Below are positions 16,104 through 25,367 of a stretch of 63,970 bases of DNA, one piece after another. The notes under the pieces were generated by a model. It searched no databases, was not told the DNA's origin, and saw only the letters and a program-made list of their open reading frames with translations. The DNA comes from Polyangiaceae bacterium. Lineage in GTDB: Bacteria > Myxococcota_A > Polyangia > Polyangiales > Polyangiaceae. Every line of letters begins with the position of its first letter. Within the stretch, counting starts at the first letter, position 1. The position numbers were made by a program, and so were the translations under genes. The stretch covers positions 1 through 63,970 of the forward strand of contig JAICQL010000014.1 of NCBI GenBank assembly GCA_025937895.1. Reading direction: 5' to 3'.

Positions 16104-17659
16104 CCGCGCCCCCCTGCGCCGCGCCCAGCGCTGCCGCGGCGATGGCCTCCGCATCAAACTCTGTGCGCGGCATGGTGCGCACCAGCCGGCCCTGGCGCAT
16201 CACGGCGATGCGGTCGGCCACGCCCATCACCTCGGGCAACTCGGAGCTGACCAGGATGACCGCCACGCCGCGCGCCACGAGCTCTGCCACGAAGGCAAAC
16301 ACTGCGGCCTTGGCGCCCACGTCGACCCCGCGCGTGGGCTCGTCGAGGATGACGACCTTGGGCTCGGTCGCCAGCCACTTGCCAAGCACGACCTTCTGCT
16401 GGTTGCCGCCGGAGAGCTGCGCTACGGGCTGCTCGAGCCCGGCGTGTTTGATCGCCAGCCGCTCCGCCAGCCGCTCCGCCAGCTTGGCCTCCGCCTGCTG
16501 GTCCAGCAAGGGGCCGCGGGCGAGCCGGCGCAGCGACGGCAGCGCCAGGTTCTCGCGCAGCGAGAGCGCGCCGAAGACCCCATGCCGCGGCCGATCTTCG
16601 GGCACGAGCACCAGCCCGCTCTCGATGGACTGACGCGGAGAGCGCCCGAGCGCTTGCCCATCCAGAGTGGCAGCCCCGCTGCTGGATGGGGGTCAGCCCG
16701 AACAGCGCCTCCACGAGCTCCGTACGGCCCGCGCCGACGAGCCCGTAGAAGCCGAGCACCTCACCCCGGTGCAAGGTAAACGAGACGCCCTCGAAGTCGC
16801 GCCCATTGCCCAGCTCGCGCGCCTCCAGCAACGGCGCGCCGAGCGCGGCGGTGGCCCTGGGGAAGAGCTGGCTGAGGTTGCGGCCCACCATGGCGCGCAC
16901 CAGCGCTGCCTCATCCATGCCGGCCATCGGCCCCTCGGCGACGTGCCGGCCGTCACGCAACACCACGTAGCGATCCGCGATGGCCTGCACCTCATCCAGC
17001 TTGTGCGAGATGTACAGGACGGCCGTGCCTGAGCGGGCGAGTCGGCGCACGATGTCATGCAACTGCTCGACCTCGTGGCGCGAGAGAGCGGCGGTGGGCT
17101 CGTCCAGGATGAGCACGCGCGCCTCGAGCGCCAGAGCCCGCGCGATGGCCACCAGGTGCTTCTGCGCCACACTGAGCGCTCCGAGCGGTGCCTGCACGTC
17201 GAAGTCCGCCTGCAGCGCGCGCAGGCTGGCCCGCGCGCGCTCGCGCATCCCGCGCCAGTCGAGCCAGCCGCCGCGACGGGTGGCGAGGTGGCCCGCGAAC
17301 AGGTTCTCCGCCACCGACAGCTCGTCGAACAGCGCCGGATCTTGATAGACGGCTGCGATGCCGTGTTGCAGCGCGTGCTGTGTGCTGGCCAGCGCCACCG
17401 GCGCGCCGCGCACCAGCAGGGCGCCCGCATCGGGCCGGCACACGCCAGTCATCAGCTTGACCGCGGTGGACTTGCCGGCGCCATTCTCCCCGAGCAGCGC
17501 CAGCACCTGGCCCTCGACCAGCGCCAGGCTCACGCCGGCCAGCGCCAGTACCCCGCCGAAGCGCTTGTGCACCTCCGCCAGCGCCAGCGGCGCGGGCGCA
17601 GCCGCGCGCGCGACGGCCCCGCTGCTCGCCGGCAGCTCCCGGAGGGCCTCCTCGGGCAC
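16081..17659 (-). pseudogene. rhaT: RbsA/RhaT-type sugar ABC transporter ATPase with a frameshift
   Basis: Two-domain sugar-import ATPase. Domain 1 has Walker A GENGAGKS, a signature-like LSVAQKHLVAIARALAL, Walker B RVLILDEPTAAL and the H-loop YISHKLDEV. Domain 2 begins at HRGEVLGFYGLVGAGRTELV. The GTG-initiated frame breaks after EALFGLTPI around 16680-16692, and the correct continuation (SSGAATLDGQALGRS, then LVPEDRPRHGVFG, LSGGNQQKVVLGKWL, VVILDEPTRGVDV, ILVSSELPEVMGV) is in another frame that ends at TGA 16081-16083. The shift is one extra or two missing bases. rhaT is inferred from the neighbouring rhamnose genes; by sequence alone it is a ribose/rhamnose-class ATPase. Confidence 0.82.
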
Positions 17660-17709
17660 GGCAAGGTCCAGAAGAGCTTGGCAAACTGATCCACATTCGA
17701 CTTGTCGAG

Positions 17710-18594
17710 GTTGATGCTGGCATCAAAGAAGTCGAGACCGATGTGCACGCGCTCCAGCAGCGCGCCACGCACCAGCTCGTTGGCGATGGCCTGGGTCTCG
17801 TCATCCAGAAGCACCACGTGATCGCTGTCCCAGCGCACCGGGCGGGTCACGTGCAGCAACAGGCCATCGAGGAAAGGCAGCACCGCGGAGAGCTTGTCGC
17901 TGATGACCTCGGTCGGATGAAAATGTCCGGCGTCCAGGCACAGCAGGATGCGCCGGCTGAGCGCGTAGCCCAGATACAGCTCGTGCGAGCCGACCGTGTA
18001 GGCCTCGGCGCCGATGCCGAACAGCTTGCCCTCCACCGCATCGCGGTGGTGCTCGCGCGGCAGCGGGGTGGCCAGCACCTGATCCAGTGACTCGATCAGC
18101 CGCTGGCGCGGGCCAAAGCGATCCAGCGGCTGATCCTTGCTGCCGTCTGGTACCCAGATGTTCATCACCGACGGCGTCCCCAGCGAGCGCCCGAAGTGTG
18201 CGCTGATGGCGCGACAGGCCTGACAGTGCTCCACCCAGAAGCGGCGGATCCCGGCGTCTGGATGGCTCAGGGTCATGTTGCTCTCGCTCAGCGGGTGCGA
18301 GAAGCAGCTGGGGTTGAAGTCGAGGCCGATGCCCAGCTGCCGCGCCCAGTCGACCCAGCGCTGGAAGTGCTCCGGGCGCAGCTCGTTGCGCGGCACGCGC
18401 CGCTCGCTGTCCAGATAGATGGCGTGCAGATTGAAGCGCTTGGGGCCAGGGATCTGCGCCATCGCCAGCTCCGCGTCGGCGCGCAGCTCCTCCGGCGTGC
18501 GGGCGCGGCCAGGATAGTTGCCGGTACTCTGGATGCCGCCCGTCAGCACGCCATCCGGGTTCTCGAAGCCGCGCACGTCGTCGCCCTGCCAGGG
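17710..18594 (-). pseudogene. rhaA: L-rhamnose isomerase fragment lacking both ends
   Basis: Almost the whole catalytic core is present and closely matches E. coli RhaA as remembered: [140 protein letters not shown]. The enzyme interconverts L-rhamnose and L-rhamnulose. About 40 N-terminal residues are replaced by rhamnulokinase sequence in another frame. After DASIN the expected ~70 C-terminal residues are absent; instead [14 protein letters not shown] follows, which resembles the tail of a periplasmic rhamnose-binding protein (weak recollection), then the ABC ATPase start. Confidence 0.85.
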
Positions 18595-18859
18595 CTGCGC
18601 GCGCCTCGGCCAGCGAAGCGAAGGCGCCGAGGCCGATCAGCTGCACGCAGGCGTTGCCGAGCAGCGAGCTCTCGGCCGGGCCCACCCGCAGCGGGAGCTG
18701 GCAGGCGTCCGCGGTCAGCTGGTTGAGCAGCGCACTCTTGCTGCCGCCGCCGCCAACGCGGAGCCGAGTCAGCGGGCGCTGGAGCAGCTGCTCTAGCTCA
18801 TCTTTGGTCCAGCGATAGCGGGCTGGTTGCCCCGGCCCCGGCCAGCCTGAGGAATCGCC
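18595..18859 (-). pseudogene. rhaB: C-terminal fragment of a rhamnulokinase-like FGGY kinase
   Basis: In the minus-strand frame open from 18859 the sequence reads RYRWTKDELEQLLQRPLTRL, then RVGGGGSKSALLNQLTADAC, QLPLRVGPAESSLLGNACVQ and [27 protein letters not shown] and the closing E-S/A-LGN-L block are the C-terminal ATP-binding motifs of FGGY sugar kinases; in this context L-rhamnulokinase. A TGA at 18860-18862 closes the frame on the 5' side and the N-terminal ~350 residues are not found. It passes straight into rhamnose isomerase sequence in a different frame. Confidence 0.78.
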
Positions 18860-18970
18860 TCAGCGTGCCACGAACCGCGCTGCAGGGGCAGCTCGTACGA
18901 GCCTGAACTCTGGCCTCGAGCCTTGACCGGCGGTTTCCAGCTTCGTAGCGTGCGCCCGCACCTGCACAGG

Positions 18971-18993
18971 CTTTCGGGCCGTCGCCCGAAAAG
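18971..18993. promoter_or_regulatory. inverted repeat upstream of the sugar importer
   Basis: TTTCGGGC and GCCCGAAA form an 8-bp inverted repeat with a 4-base centre, 64 bases before the ATG of the binding-protein gene and in the gap between divergent units. Either an operator or a 5' UTR hairpin; no regulator gene is adjacent. Confidence 0.45.
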
Positions 18994-19056
18994 TCCGGTG
19001 CAACGGCAAATCACCATGTGTCCCTGAGCAGCCCCGCGCTGCGAGCTCTCCTCCCA

Positions 19057-20364
19057 ATGACCAATTCCGGCCTGCGCCGTCGCTCGTTCCTCGGTGCCAT
19101 CGGCGCCACCGCCAGTGCAGCGCTCCTGGGTGCCTGCCGCAAGAGCGACGGTTCATCGTCGGGCTCGCAGCCACCCGGCTCGAAGACGATCAACTGGTGG
19201 CACATCTCCAACACCGAGCCTCTGCTCTCGACCTGGGCGGGGCTGGCCAAGGACTTCGAGGCGGCTCACCCCGGGGTGAAGATCAACATCACGCCGCTGG
19301 AGAACGAGGCCTTCAAGGCCAAGCTCACCACCGTGACGCAGGCGGGCAATCCACCAGACCTGTTCGCGTCCTGGGGTGGCGGTGCGCTTGCCCAGCAAGT
19401 GCAGGCGGGCCTGGTCAAGGAGCTCACGGGTGACCTGCAGGCCTTCCTGACCAGCAACGTGTCACCGAACGGCCTGAAGCTGTACCAGGTCGACGGCAAG
19501 CAATACGGCGTGCCCACCGATCTGGGCATGGTCGGTTTCTGGTACAATAAAGAGCTGTTCGAGAAGGCTGGCGTGAAGAGCACGCCCAGGACCTGGGGCG
19601 AGCTGCTCGCAGTCGTGAAGCAGCTGAAGGCCGCGGGCATCGTGCCCATCGCACTGGCCGGCGGCGAGAAGTGGCCGGTGCACTTCTACTGGGCGTACCT
19701 CGCAATCCGGCAAGGCGGCGTCGCGGCGATGGAGGCCGCTGCCAGAACCGGCGAGTTCGATCGCCCCGAGTTCGTGACCGCTGGGGCAAAGCTGAAGGAG
19801 CTGATCGACCTGCAGCCCTTCCAGCCCGGCTATCTCGGCGCCAAGTACATGGCGACCGATGGCCAGGCTGCCATCATGGGCAACGGCCAGGCGGCGATGG
19901 AGCTGATGGGTCAGTGGGCGCCGCCCACGCAGGCCGCGTACTCGACTAGCAAGCGCGGCATCGGCGACAAGCTGGGCTACTTCTCGTTTCCGGCGCTGGA
20001 GGGCGGCAACGGCTCGCCCACCGAGGCGTTCGGCGGTGGCAACGGCTTCACCGTCGGCAAGAACGCTCCGCCGGAGACGCTGGAGCTGGTGAAGTTCCTG
20101 CTCTCGGTCGAGAGCCAGCGCAAGACGGTGGCCGGTGGCTACCTGCCCGTGACCAGGGGCGCAGAAGACGCCATCACGGATGCCAACGCCAAGCTGGTGC
20201 ATGCAGCGCTGACCGAGGCAAGTGGCTTCCAGCTCTACCTCGACCAGGCGTACCCGCCCGCCATCGGACAACAAGTCAACGACAGCATGGCGGAGCTGCT
20301 GGCAGGCACCGCGACGCCGCAGCAAGTGGCTCAGGCGATCGCCAAGGTGGCGAAGAGCCAGTAG
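19057..20364 (+). CDS. sugar ABC transporter substrate-binding lipoprotein (family 1)
   Basis: 435 aa. The N-terminus has twin arginines and a lipobox (LRRRSFLGAIGATASAALLG then AC), so export may be by Tat with lipid anchoring. The mature protein has the family-1 solute-binding pattern: INWWHISNTEPL, LAKDFEAAHPGVKINITPLE, QAGNPPDLFASWGGG, YGVPTDLGMVGFWYNKELFE, AAIMGNGQAAMELMGQW and GGGNGFTVGKNAPPET. Oligosaccharide or monosaccharide specificity cannot be read. ATG 19057 is preferred over GTG 19018 because it starts the signal peptide. Two permease genes follow with a 4-base gap then an overlap. No ATPase is encoded next to it. Confidence 0.93.
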   Translation: MTNSGLRRRSFLGAIGATASAALLGACRKSDGSSSGSQPPGSKTINWWHISNTEPLLSTWAGLAKDFEAAHPGVKINITPLENEAFKAKLTTVTQAGNPPDLFASWGGGALAQQVQAGLVKELTGDLQAFLTSNVSPNGLKLYQVDGKQYGVPTDLGMVGFWYNKELFEKAGVKSTPRTWGELLAVVKQLKAAGIVPIALAGGEKWPVHFYWAYLAIRQGGVAAMEAAARTGEFDRPEFVTAGAKLKELIDLQPFQPGYLGAKYMATDGQAAIMGNGQAAMELMGQWAPPTQAAYSTSKRGIGDKLGYFSFPALEGGNGSPTEAFGGGNGFTVGKNAPPETLELVKFLLSVESQRKTVAGGYLPVTRGAEDAITDANAKLVHAALTEASGFQLYLDQAYPPAIGQQVNDSMAELLAGTATPQQVAQAIAKVAKSQ

Positions 20365-20368
20365 CCGG

Positions 20369-21343
20369 ATGACAACCGAGAGCGCCCAGCCACTCGCCGC
20401 GCCCGCGCGGCGGCCCACCCAGAGCGAGGCGTTACAGAGCCGGCGGCGCAGCAACAAGCGGCTGACGATCCTGCTGTTCTTGCTCCCGGCGCTGCTGCTC
20501 TTTGCCGGCCTGGTGCTGCTGCCGATGGCGCTCGGCGTGTACACCAGCCTGTTCAAGTGGAACGGCTTCGGTGCACCCAGCAACTTCATCGGCCTGGGCA
20601 ACTTTGCCCGGCTACTCGAGGACCCCGTATTCCTGGGTGACCTGAAGCGCGGGCTGGTGCTGGTGCTGCTCTCGGTGGTGGTGCAGCTACCGGTGGCGCT
20701 CGGCCTGGCGTTGCTGCTCAACCAGCGCCTGCGCTTTCGCGGCCTATACCGGCTGATCTTCTTCGCTCCCTACGTGCTGTCGGAGGTGATCACCGGCATC
20801 CTGTTCACGATGGTGCTGTCGCCCACGGGCGGCCTGGTCAATCGGCTCTTTGAAGGGCTGGGGCTGCCGGGGCAGACCTGGCTCTCGGATCCCGACAGCG
20901 TGTTGCTGGCGCTGTTCTTCGTCACCTCGTGGAAGTACTTCGGCTTCCACATGATCCTGTACCTGGCAGGCCGGCAAGAGATCCCGACAGACCTGACCGA
21001 GGCGGCGATGATGGATGGCGCCGGCACGTGGCAGATCTTCCGCAACGTCACCTTGCCGCTGCTGGGGCCAACCATCCGGATCAGCGTGTTCCTCTCCATC
21101 ATCGGCGCCATCCAGCTGTTCGACATCGTCTGGGTGCTCACCGGCGGCGGGCCCATCCACGCCTCGGAGACGATGGCAGTGACCATGTTCCAGTACGGCT
21201 TCCGGCGCTACGAGGTGGGCTACGCCAGCGCCATCAGCGTGGCCATCTTTCTGATCAGCCTGGTGTTTGCGCTCTTCTACCAGCGCTTCGTGCTGCGGCG
21301 GGATCTGGAGGGCGCAGTGACGAAGGTGGGTGCGCTACCATGA
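20369..21343 (+). CDS. sugar ABC transporter permease, MalF class
   Basis: 324 aa, six predicted membrane segments (first ILLFLLPALLLFAGLVLLPM). The EAA loop that docks the ATPase is EAAMMDGAGTWQIFRNVTLP, and the region around APYVLSEVITGILFTMVLSP is typical of family-1 sugar permeases. ATG lies 5 bases after the binding-protein stop. Its end overlaps the ATG of the second permease (ATGA), so the pair is translationally coupled. It should form the channel with its neighbour; a shared ATPase elsewhere in the genome (as MsiK/MsmX in other bacteria) is needed. Confidence 0.93.
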   Translation: MTTESAQPLAAPARRPTQSEALQSRRRSNKRLTILLFLLPALLLFAGLVLLPMALGVYTSLFKWNGFGAPSNFIGLGNFARLLEDPVFLGDLKRGLVLVLLSVVVQLPVALGLALLLNQRLRFRGLYRLIFFAPYVLSEVITGILFTMVLSPTGGLVNRLFEGLGLPGQTWLSDPDSVLLALFFVTSWKYFGFHMILYLAGRQEIPTDLTEAAMMDGAGTWQIFRNVTLPLLGPTIRISVFLSIIGAIQLFDIVWVLTGGGPIHASETMAVTMFQYGFRRYEVGYASAISVAIFLISLVFALFYQRFVLRRDLEGAVTKVGALP

Positions 21344-22188
21344 GCGGGCGCGAGGGCGCGGCCCGCCTCTCGCCGCTGCGCGCGGCGCTGTTGCACGCGA
21401 TCTGCATCGTGGTCGGGCTGGTCATCATCGTGCCCGTCGTGTTCGGCGTGCTGGGCGGCTTCAAGGACAATGGCCAGCTGGTGACCAACCCGTTCGGGTT
21501 GCCGGCGCCGTGGGTCAGCGAAAACTATCTCGAGATCCTCTCGTCACTGGCCTTCTGGCAGCCGCTCGGCAACAGCGTGCTGATCGCGCTGCTGACGACC
21601 GTGCTGGTGGTGCTCGCGTCGGCCATGGCCGCCTTCATCTTTGCGCGTTATGCCTTCCGCGGTCGTGAGCTGCTGTTCACGCTGTTCACCTTGGGCCTGA
21701 TGTTCCCGTTCGCGGTTGCCATCTTGCCGCTGTACCTGCTGCTGCGCGAGCTGGGGCTGCTGGACAGCCCGTTCGGCGTGATCCTGCCGCAGGTGGCCTT
21801 TGGCCTGCCGGTGACCATCACCATCCTGCGCGGCTTCTTCCGCTCGATACCGGCGGACGTGGAGGAGGCCGCGCTGCTCGACGGCTGCACTCCCTTCGGC
21901 TTTTTCTGGCGCATCTTGCTGCCCATGGCCCGGCCCGCGCTGGCCACCGTCTCGGTGCTGGCCGTCGTGGCCAGCTGGAACAGCTTCATGCTACCGCTGG
22001 TGATCTTCAGCGACCCCGCCTACTGGACGCTGCCGCTCGGAGTGACGCAGTTTCGCGGGCAGTATGCGGCCGACACCGCGCGCACGCTGGCGTACGTGGT
22101 GCTGGCGATGGTGCCCGCGCTGGCGCTGTACGCGGTGGCACAGCGCCAGCTGATCAGCGGGCTCACCTCGGGCGCCAGCAAGGGCTGA
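21340..22188 (+). CDS. sugar ABC transporter permease, MalG class
   Basis: 282 aa, six membrane segments (first LLHAICIVVGLVIIVPVVFG). The EAA loop EEAALLDGCTPFGFFWRILL is followed by MARPALATVSVLAVVASWNS, with the C-terminal QRQLISGLTSGASKG expected of MalG-like partners. It overlaps the previous gene by 4 bases and is the last gene of the importer operon. The next gene is convergent and 39 bases away. Confidence 0.93.
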   Translation: MSGREGAARLSPLRAALLHAICIVVGLVIIVPVVFGVLGGFKDNGQLVTNPFGLPAPWVSENYLEILSSLAFWQPLGNSVLIALLTTVLVVLASAMAAFIFARYAFRGRELLFTLFTLGLMFPFAVAILPLYLLLRELGLLDSPFGVILPQVAFGLPVTITILRGFFRSIPADVEEAALLDGCTPFGFFWRILLPMARPALATVSVLAVVASWNSFMLPLVIFSDPAYWTLPLGVTQFRGQYAADTARTLAYVVLAMVPALALYAVAQRQLISGLTSGASKG

Positions 22189-22227
22189 GCGACTCGCGCC
22201 CCTTTGGGCGCCGCCCCGCGGAGGCCC

Positions 22228-22698
22228 TCAGCCTGGCAAGGCGGAGCGATGGAAGTGCGTGATGAGCCAGCTGCCGCCCCGCTTGCTCAGCACGAAGCTC
22301 ACCCTCCCCTGCACCTGGTAGACATTGCCGTCCTTCGTGCCGCTGACCTGATCGATGCCGGTGACCACCACGACATCCTCCGAGACCACCTGCAGCGAGT
22401 GCTCCAATAGCTTTGCCCCGCGCGGCTTGTCCCGGTTCAGGCCGGTCGCGAAATAGCTGCGAACACCGTCCGGAGTGGTCACCAGCGCCTTGCTGCCCGT
22501 GCCAAAGAACAGCGCGTCGGGCGCGTACAAACCGACGATGGCGTCCACGTTCGACTGCTCGAACGCCGACGCCCAGCGCTGGACGGTGGCCATGGCCTCG
22601 GCTGCCGGATCCTCCGGCGCGGCGCGGCAGGCACAGAGCAGCAGCGCGCCGGCGAGCCAGGAACGCAGCTCCAGAACTTTGGGATGTTTCATGCTCAT
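22228..22698 (-). CDS. SgcJ/DUF4440-type NTF2-like lipoprotein
   Basis: 156 aa. The signal peptide ends SWLAGALLLCAC, a lipobox, followed by APEDPAAEAM. The mature part has the SgcJ/EcaC-like NTF2 fold pattern: WASAFEQSNVDAIVGLYAPD and ALFFGTGSKALVTTPDGVRS at the start, VVVVTGIDQVSGTKDGNVYQ in the middle, and SFVLSKRGGSWLITHFHRSA at the end. Family members are mostly uncharacterised ligand binders or isomerase-like proteins. ATG 22698 and 22692 are both possible; neither has a good ribosome site. Confidence 0.82.
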   Translation of the reverse strand: MSMKHPKVLELRSWLAGALLLCACRAAPEDPAAEAMATVQRWASAFEQSNVDAIVGLYAPDALFFGTGSKALVTTPDGVRSYFATGLNRDKPRGAKLLEHSLQVVSEDVVVVTGIDQVSGTKDGNVYQVQGRVSFVLSKRGGSWLITHFHRSALPG

Positions 22699-22830
22699 GC
22701 TCGGGCGCATCCTGCCCGAGCCGCTGCAGCCGTACGAGCCCCGTTCGCCCATTTTCGCGACCACGCTCCCGGCGCTCTGCGGCCCGCCCCCGGCGAGTTC
22801 CCGCCGCGCCCGATAACCGTGCATTTCAGG

Positions 22831-22858
22831 GCATTTCGCCGCCGGTGGGGCGAAATGC
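22831..22858. promoter_or_regulatory. 10-bp inverted repeat between divergent genes
   Basis: GCATTTCGCC and GGCGAAATGC form a perfect 10-bp inverted repeat with an 8-base centre. A partial direct copy (GCATTTCAGG) sits just before it. It is 15 bases upstream of the assumed start of the REC-GGDEF-EAL gene and 130 bases from the divergent lipoprotein gene, a natural operator position; a leader hairpin is the alternative. Confidence 0.55.
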
Positions 22859-22872
22859 GGACGTAACCTAGA

Positions 22873-25098
22873 TTGAACCCTGGCGCGAGTTCAGAGTCGA
22901 CAGGGCTGGCCGTTGACTCGGGCGTGGGGGGGGACGGCGGGAAAATCCTGCTCGTCGACGATGAGCCCATGATCCGGGTGCTCGTCGCGCGACAGCTGAG
23001 TCGGTTGGGCTTCACACCCGTGGTGGCTGCGACCGCCGAAGAGGCGCTGGCGCTCTCCCAGAGCGAGAAATTTCGGGTCGTGATCACGGATCTGCAGATG
23101 GCGGGGATGGGCGGCATCGCCCTGCTCCAGCACCTGAGCCCGCTGCAGCCACAGGCTCGCTTCCTGGTGCTGACCGGGCAAGGCTACGTGCCGGAGGAGA
23201 TGCTCCCACGCGGTCATCGCATCCGTGTCTTTCAGAAGCCCTGGGACGAGGGCGAGCTGGCCGCGGCCGTGCGTGGCACCGACTGCGGCGCCAGCTCCAC
23301 CCTGCCCCCGCCCAAGGCGGCCCCGCGCCCCAAGACGCACGTGCTGCTGATCGAGGGCGACTCCGCCGAGGCGTTCGCCTTCAGCGCGGAGCTGGACGCG
23401 CGGCACCCCGGTGAGTTCGTGACCACCGTCGCTGCCGAGCTGGTGACGGCCTCACACCTGATCGAGCGCCAGGCGCCCGACGTGATCGCCTTTGCCGTGG
23501 AGCAGCCCGACGCCGCCGGGCTGCAAGCGATCGCGCGCCTGCAGAGCGAAGCCCCTCAGGTCGGCGTGGTGGTGCTGACTCGCTTCGATGACGCCGAGTT
23601 CGCGCTCCAGGCGCTGCAGGCGGGCGCGCAGGACTGCGTCATCAACCGCCACGAGACGACCGACATCGGACGTGCGCTCCGCCACGCGCAGGAGCGCAAG
23701 CGCGCCGAGCGGCGGCTGGCCAGCATCGCCTTTCACGATCCGCTCACCGGGCTCGCCAATCGCTCGCTCTTTCGCCAGCACCTGGCCCGCGCCTCCGCCT
23801 ATGCCCGGCGCTCGCACAGCACCTTCGGCGTGCTGGTGCTGGATCTCGACCGCTTCAAGTTCATCAATGACTCGCTGGGCCACGACGCCGGTGACAGCTA
23901 CTTGCAGGAGATCGCTCATCGCCTGCAGGTGGCCGTGCGCGAGACGGACACGGTGGCTCGGCTGGGCGGCGACGAGTTCGCGGTGCTCGCCACACCGCTG
24001 GCCCGCGCCGAGGACATCGAGCCGCTCGCGGATCGCATTCTGGGCGAGCTGCGGCGCCCCGTCGATCTGGCTGGCACCCGCATCCACCCCACGGCCAGCA
24101 TCGGCGCCGCCATCTTCCCCGACTCGGGCAAGGACAGCGACGCGCTCTTGTCGGCCGCCGACGCGGCCATGTACGTGGTCAAGGAGAGCGGCCGCAACGG
24201 CCTGCACGTGCACGGGGTGGAGTTGGAGCGGCGGGTTGCGCACCGCCTGGAGCTGGAGGAGCAGGTCCGCCGCGCCGTGGAGCAGAGGGAGTTCCAGCTC
24301 AGCTATCAGCCGCAAATCTCCCTGCACGAGGAGTTCCTGGCGGCCGAGGCGCTGCTGCGCTGGGTGCCCGCGGGTGAGCCCGCGGTCGAGGCGCGCGAGT
24401 TTCTGCGCATCATCGAGGACACGGGCCTGATCAGCGAGCTCGGGCCCTGGATCATCGAGACCGCCTGCAACCAGCTCAGCAGCTGGCGCAGCGCCGGGCA
24501 CTGGGTGGACCGCATGGCCATCAACATATCGCCGCGGCAGGTGATCAGCCGTGACTTCGTCAGCCGCCTGCAGCGCATCACCCACCAGGCCGGGCTCGAC
24601 TGCGCGGACATCGAGCTGGAGCTCACCGAGAGCACACTGCTGCACGATCCCGCTCAGATCGGCACCGTGCTCAGCGAGCTCTCCAGCCTCGGCTATCGCC
24701 TGGCGCTGGACAACTTCGGCACGGGCTACGGTTCGCTGGCGCACCTGAAGACCCTGCCGATCAGCACCTTGAAGCTCGACCGCGGCCTCGTTCAGCCGGC
24801 GGCAAGCGACGCTCGCTGCCGCGACCTGGTGGGCGGTATCATCCAGCTGGCGAACCGCCTCTCGCTGTCCGTGGTGGCGGAGGGTGTCGAGGATCAGGAG
24901 CAGCTCGAGTTGCTGCGCGCGGACGGCTGCGCTCAGTTCCAGGGCTATCTCTTCGGCGCTGCGCTCTCGCCCGAGCAGTTTGCGCGCTGCACGCGGCGCG
25001 CTCCCTGGAGCAGCGCTCCCACGGCCAGGCCCGTCTCGCGCCCGGTGCCGCGAGCGCACGCTGCCGTGCGCCACAAGCACCACGCGCGCGAGCGCTGA
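22873..25098 (+). CDS. REC-REC-GGDEF-EAL cyclic-di-GMP signalling protein
   Basis: 741 aa. Receiver 1 spans about residues 24-135, with acceptor Asp73 in VVITDLQMAGMGG and Lys in VFQKPW. Receiver 2 (about 155-270) lacks an acceptor Asp (PDVIAFAVEQPDAAG) and is probably a pseudo-receiver. The GGDEF domain is intact (ARLGGDEFAV, Asp367) and should make cyclic di-GMP. The EAL domain has Glu492 in AEALLRW, INISPRQ, ELELTES and VVAEGVEDQEQLELL, but the metal motif normally DDFGTG reads DNFGTG (Asn614), so phosphodiesterase activity may be weak or lost. The start is uncertain: TTG 22873 or GTG 22924, neither with a good ribosome site. No histidine kinase is directly adjacent. Confidence 0.92.
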   Translation: MNPGASSESTGLAVDSGVGGDGGKILLVDDEPMIRVLVARQLSRLGFTPVVAATAEEALALSQSEKFRVVITDLQMAGMGGIALLQHLSPLQPQARFLVLTGQGYVPEEMLPRGHRIRVFQKPWDEGELAAAVRGTDCGASSTLPPPKAAPRPKTHVLLIEGDSAEAFAFSAELDARHPGEFVTTVAAELVTASHLIERQAPDVIAFAVEQPDAAGLQAIARLQSEAPQVGVVVLTRFDDAEFALQALQAGAQDCVINRHETTDIGRALRHAQERKRAERRLASIAFHDPLTGLANRSLFRQHLARASAYARRSHSTFGVLVLDLDRFKFINDSLGHDAGDSYLQEIAHRLQVAVRETDTVARLGGDEFAVLATPLARAEDIEPLADRILGELRRPVDLAGTRIHPTASIGAAIFPDSGKDSDALLSAADAAMYVVKESGRNGLHVHGVELERRVAHRLELEEQVRRAVEQREFQLSYQPQISLHEEFLAAEALLRWVPAGEPAVEAREFLRIIEDTGLISELGPWIIETACNQLSSWRSAGHWVDRMAINISPRQVISRDFVSRLQRITHQAGLDCADIELELTESTLLHDPAQIGTVLSELSSLGYRLALDNFGTGYGSLAHLKTLPISTLKLDRGLVQPAASDARCRDLVGGIIQLANRLSLSVVAEGVEDQEQLELLRADGCAQFQGYLFGAALSPEQFARCTRRAPWSSAPTARPVSRPVPRAHAAVRHKHHARER

Positions 25099-25367
25099 GC
25101 CCCTGGCTCAACGCCCACCGCCGATTGGCACATTGGCGGGCTGCAGCGGGCACACATCGGCCCGCAATGGGGCCTGTTGCGCGCTCTCGTGAGGGCGCTC
25201 ATGTAGACAGGGTGGCGCGGCTCAGCGCGTCAGCGAGCTCCCGAGACAATTCACCGTGAAACGCGGCGCGCTGCCGGAGCGCGCTGCCACGCGTGCGCTA
25301 TGCTTGAAGAACGAGCTCGTGGTGGGGTTCTACCGGCTCTGGCTCGAGAGCCTTGAAAGGAGTCTAC

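Noticed and set aside
23452..25083. Long minus-strand open frame (543 codons) opposite the GGDEF-EAL gene
   Set aside because: Mirror frame of a strongly coding GC-rich gene; its translation has no recognisable motif while the plus strand has GGDEF and EAL signatures.
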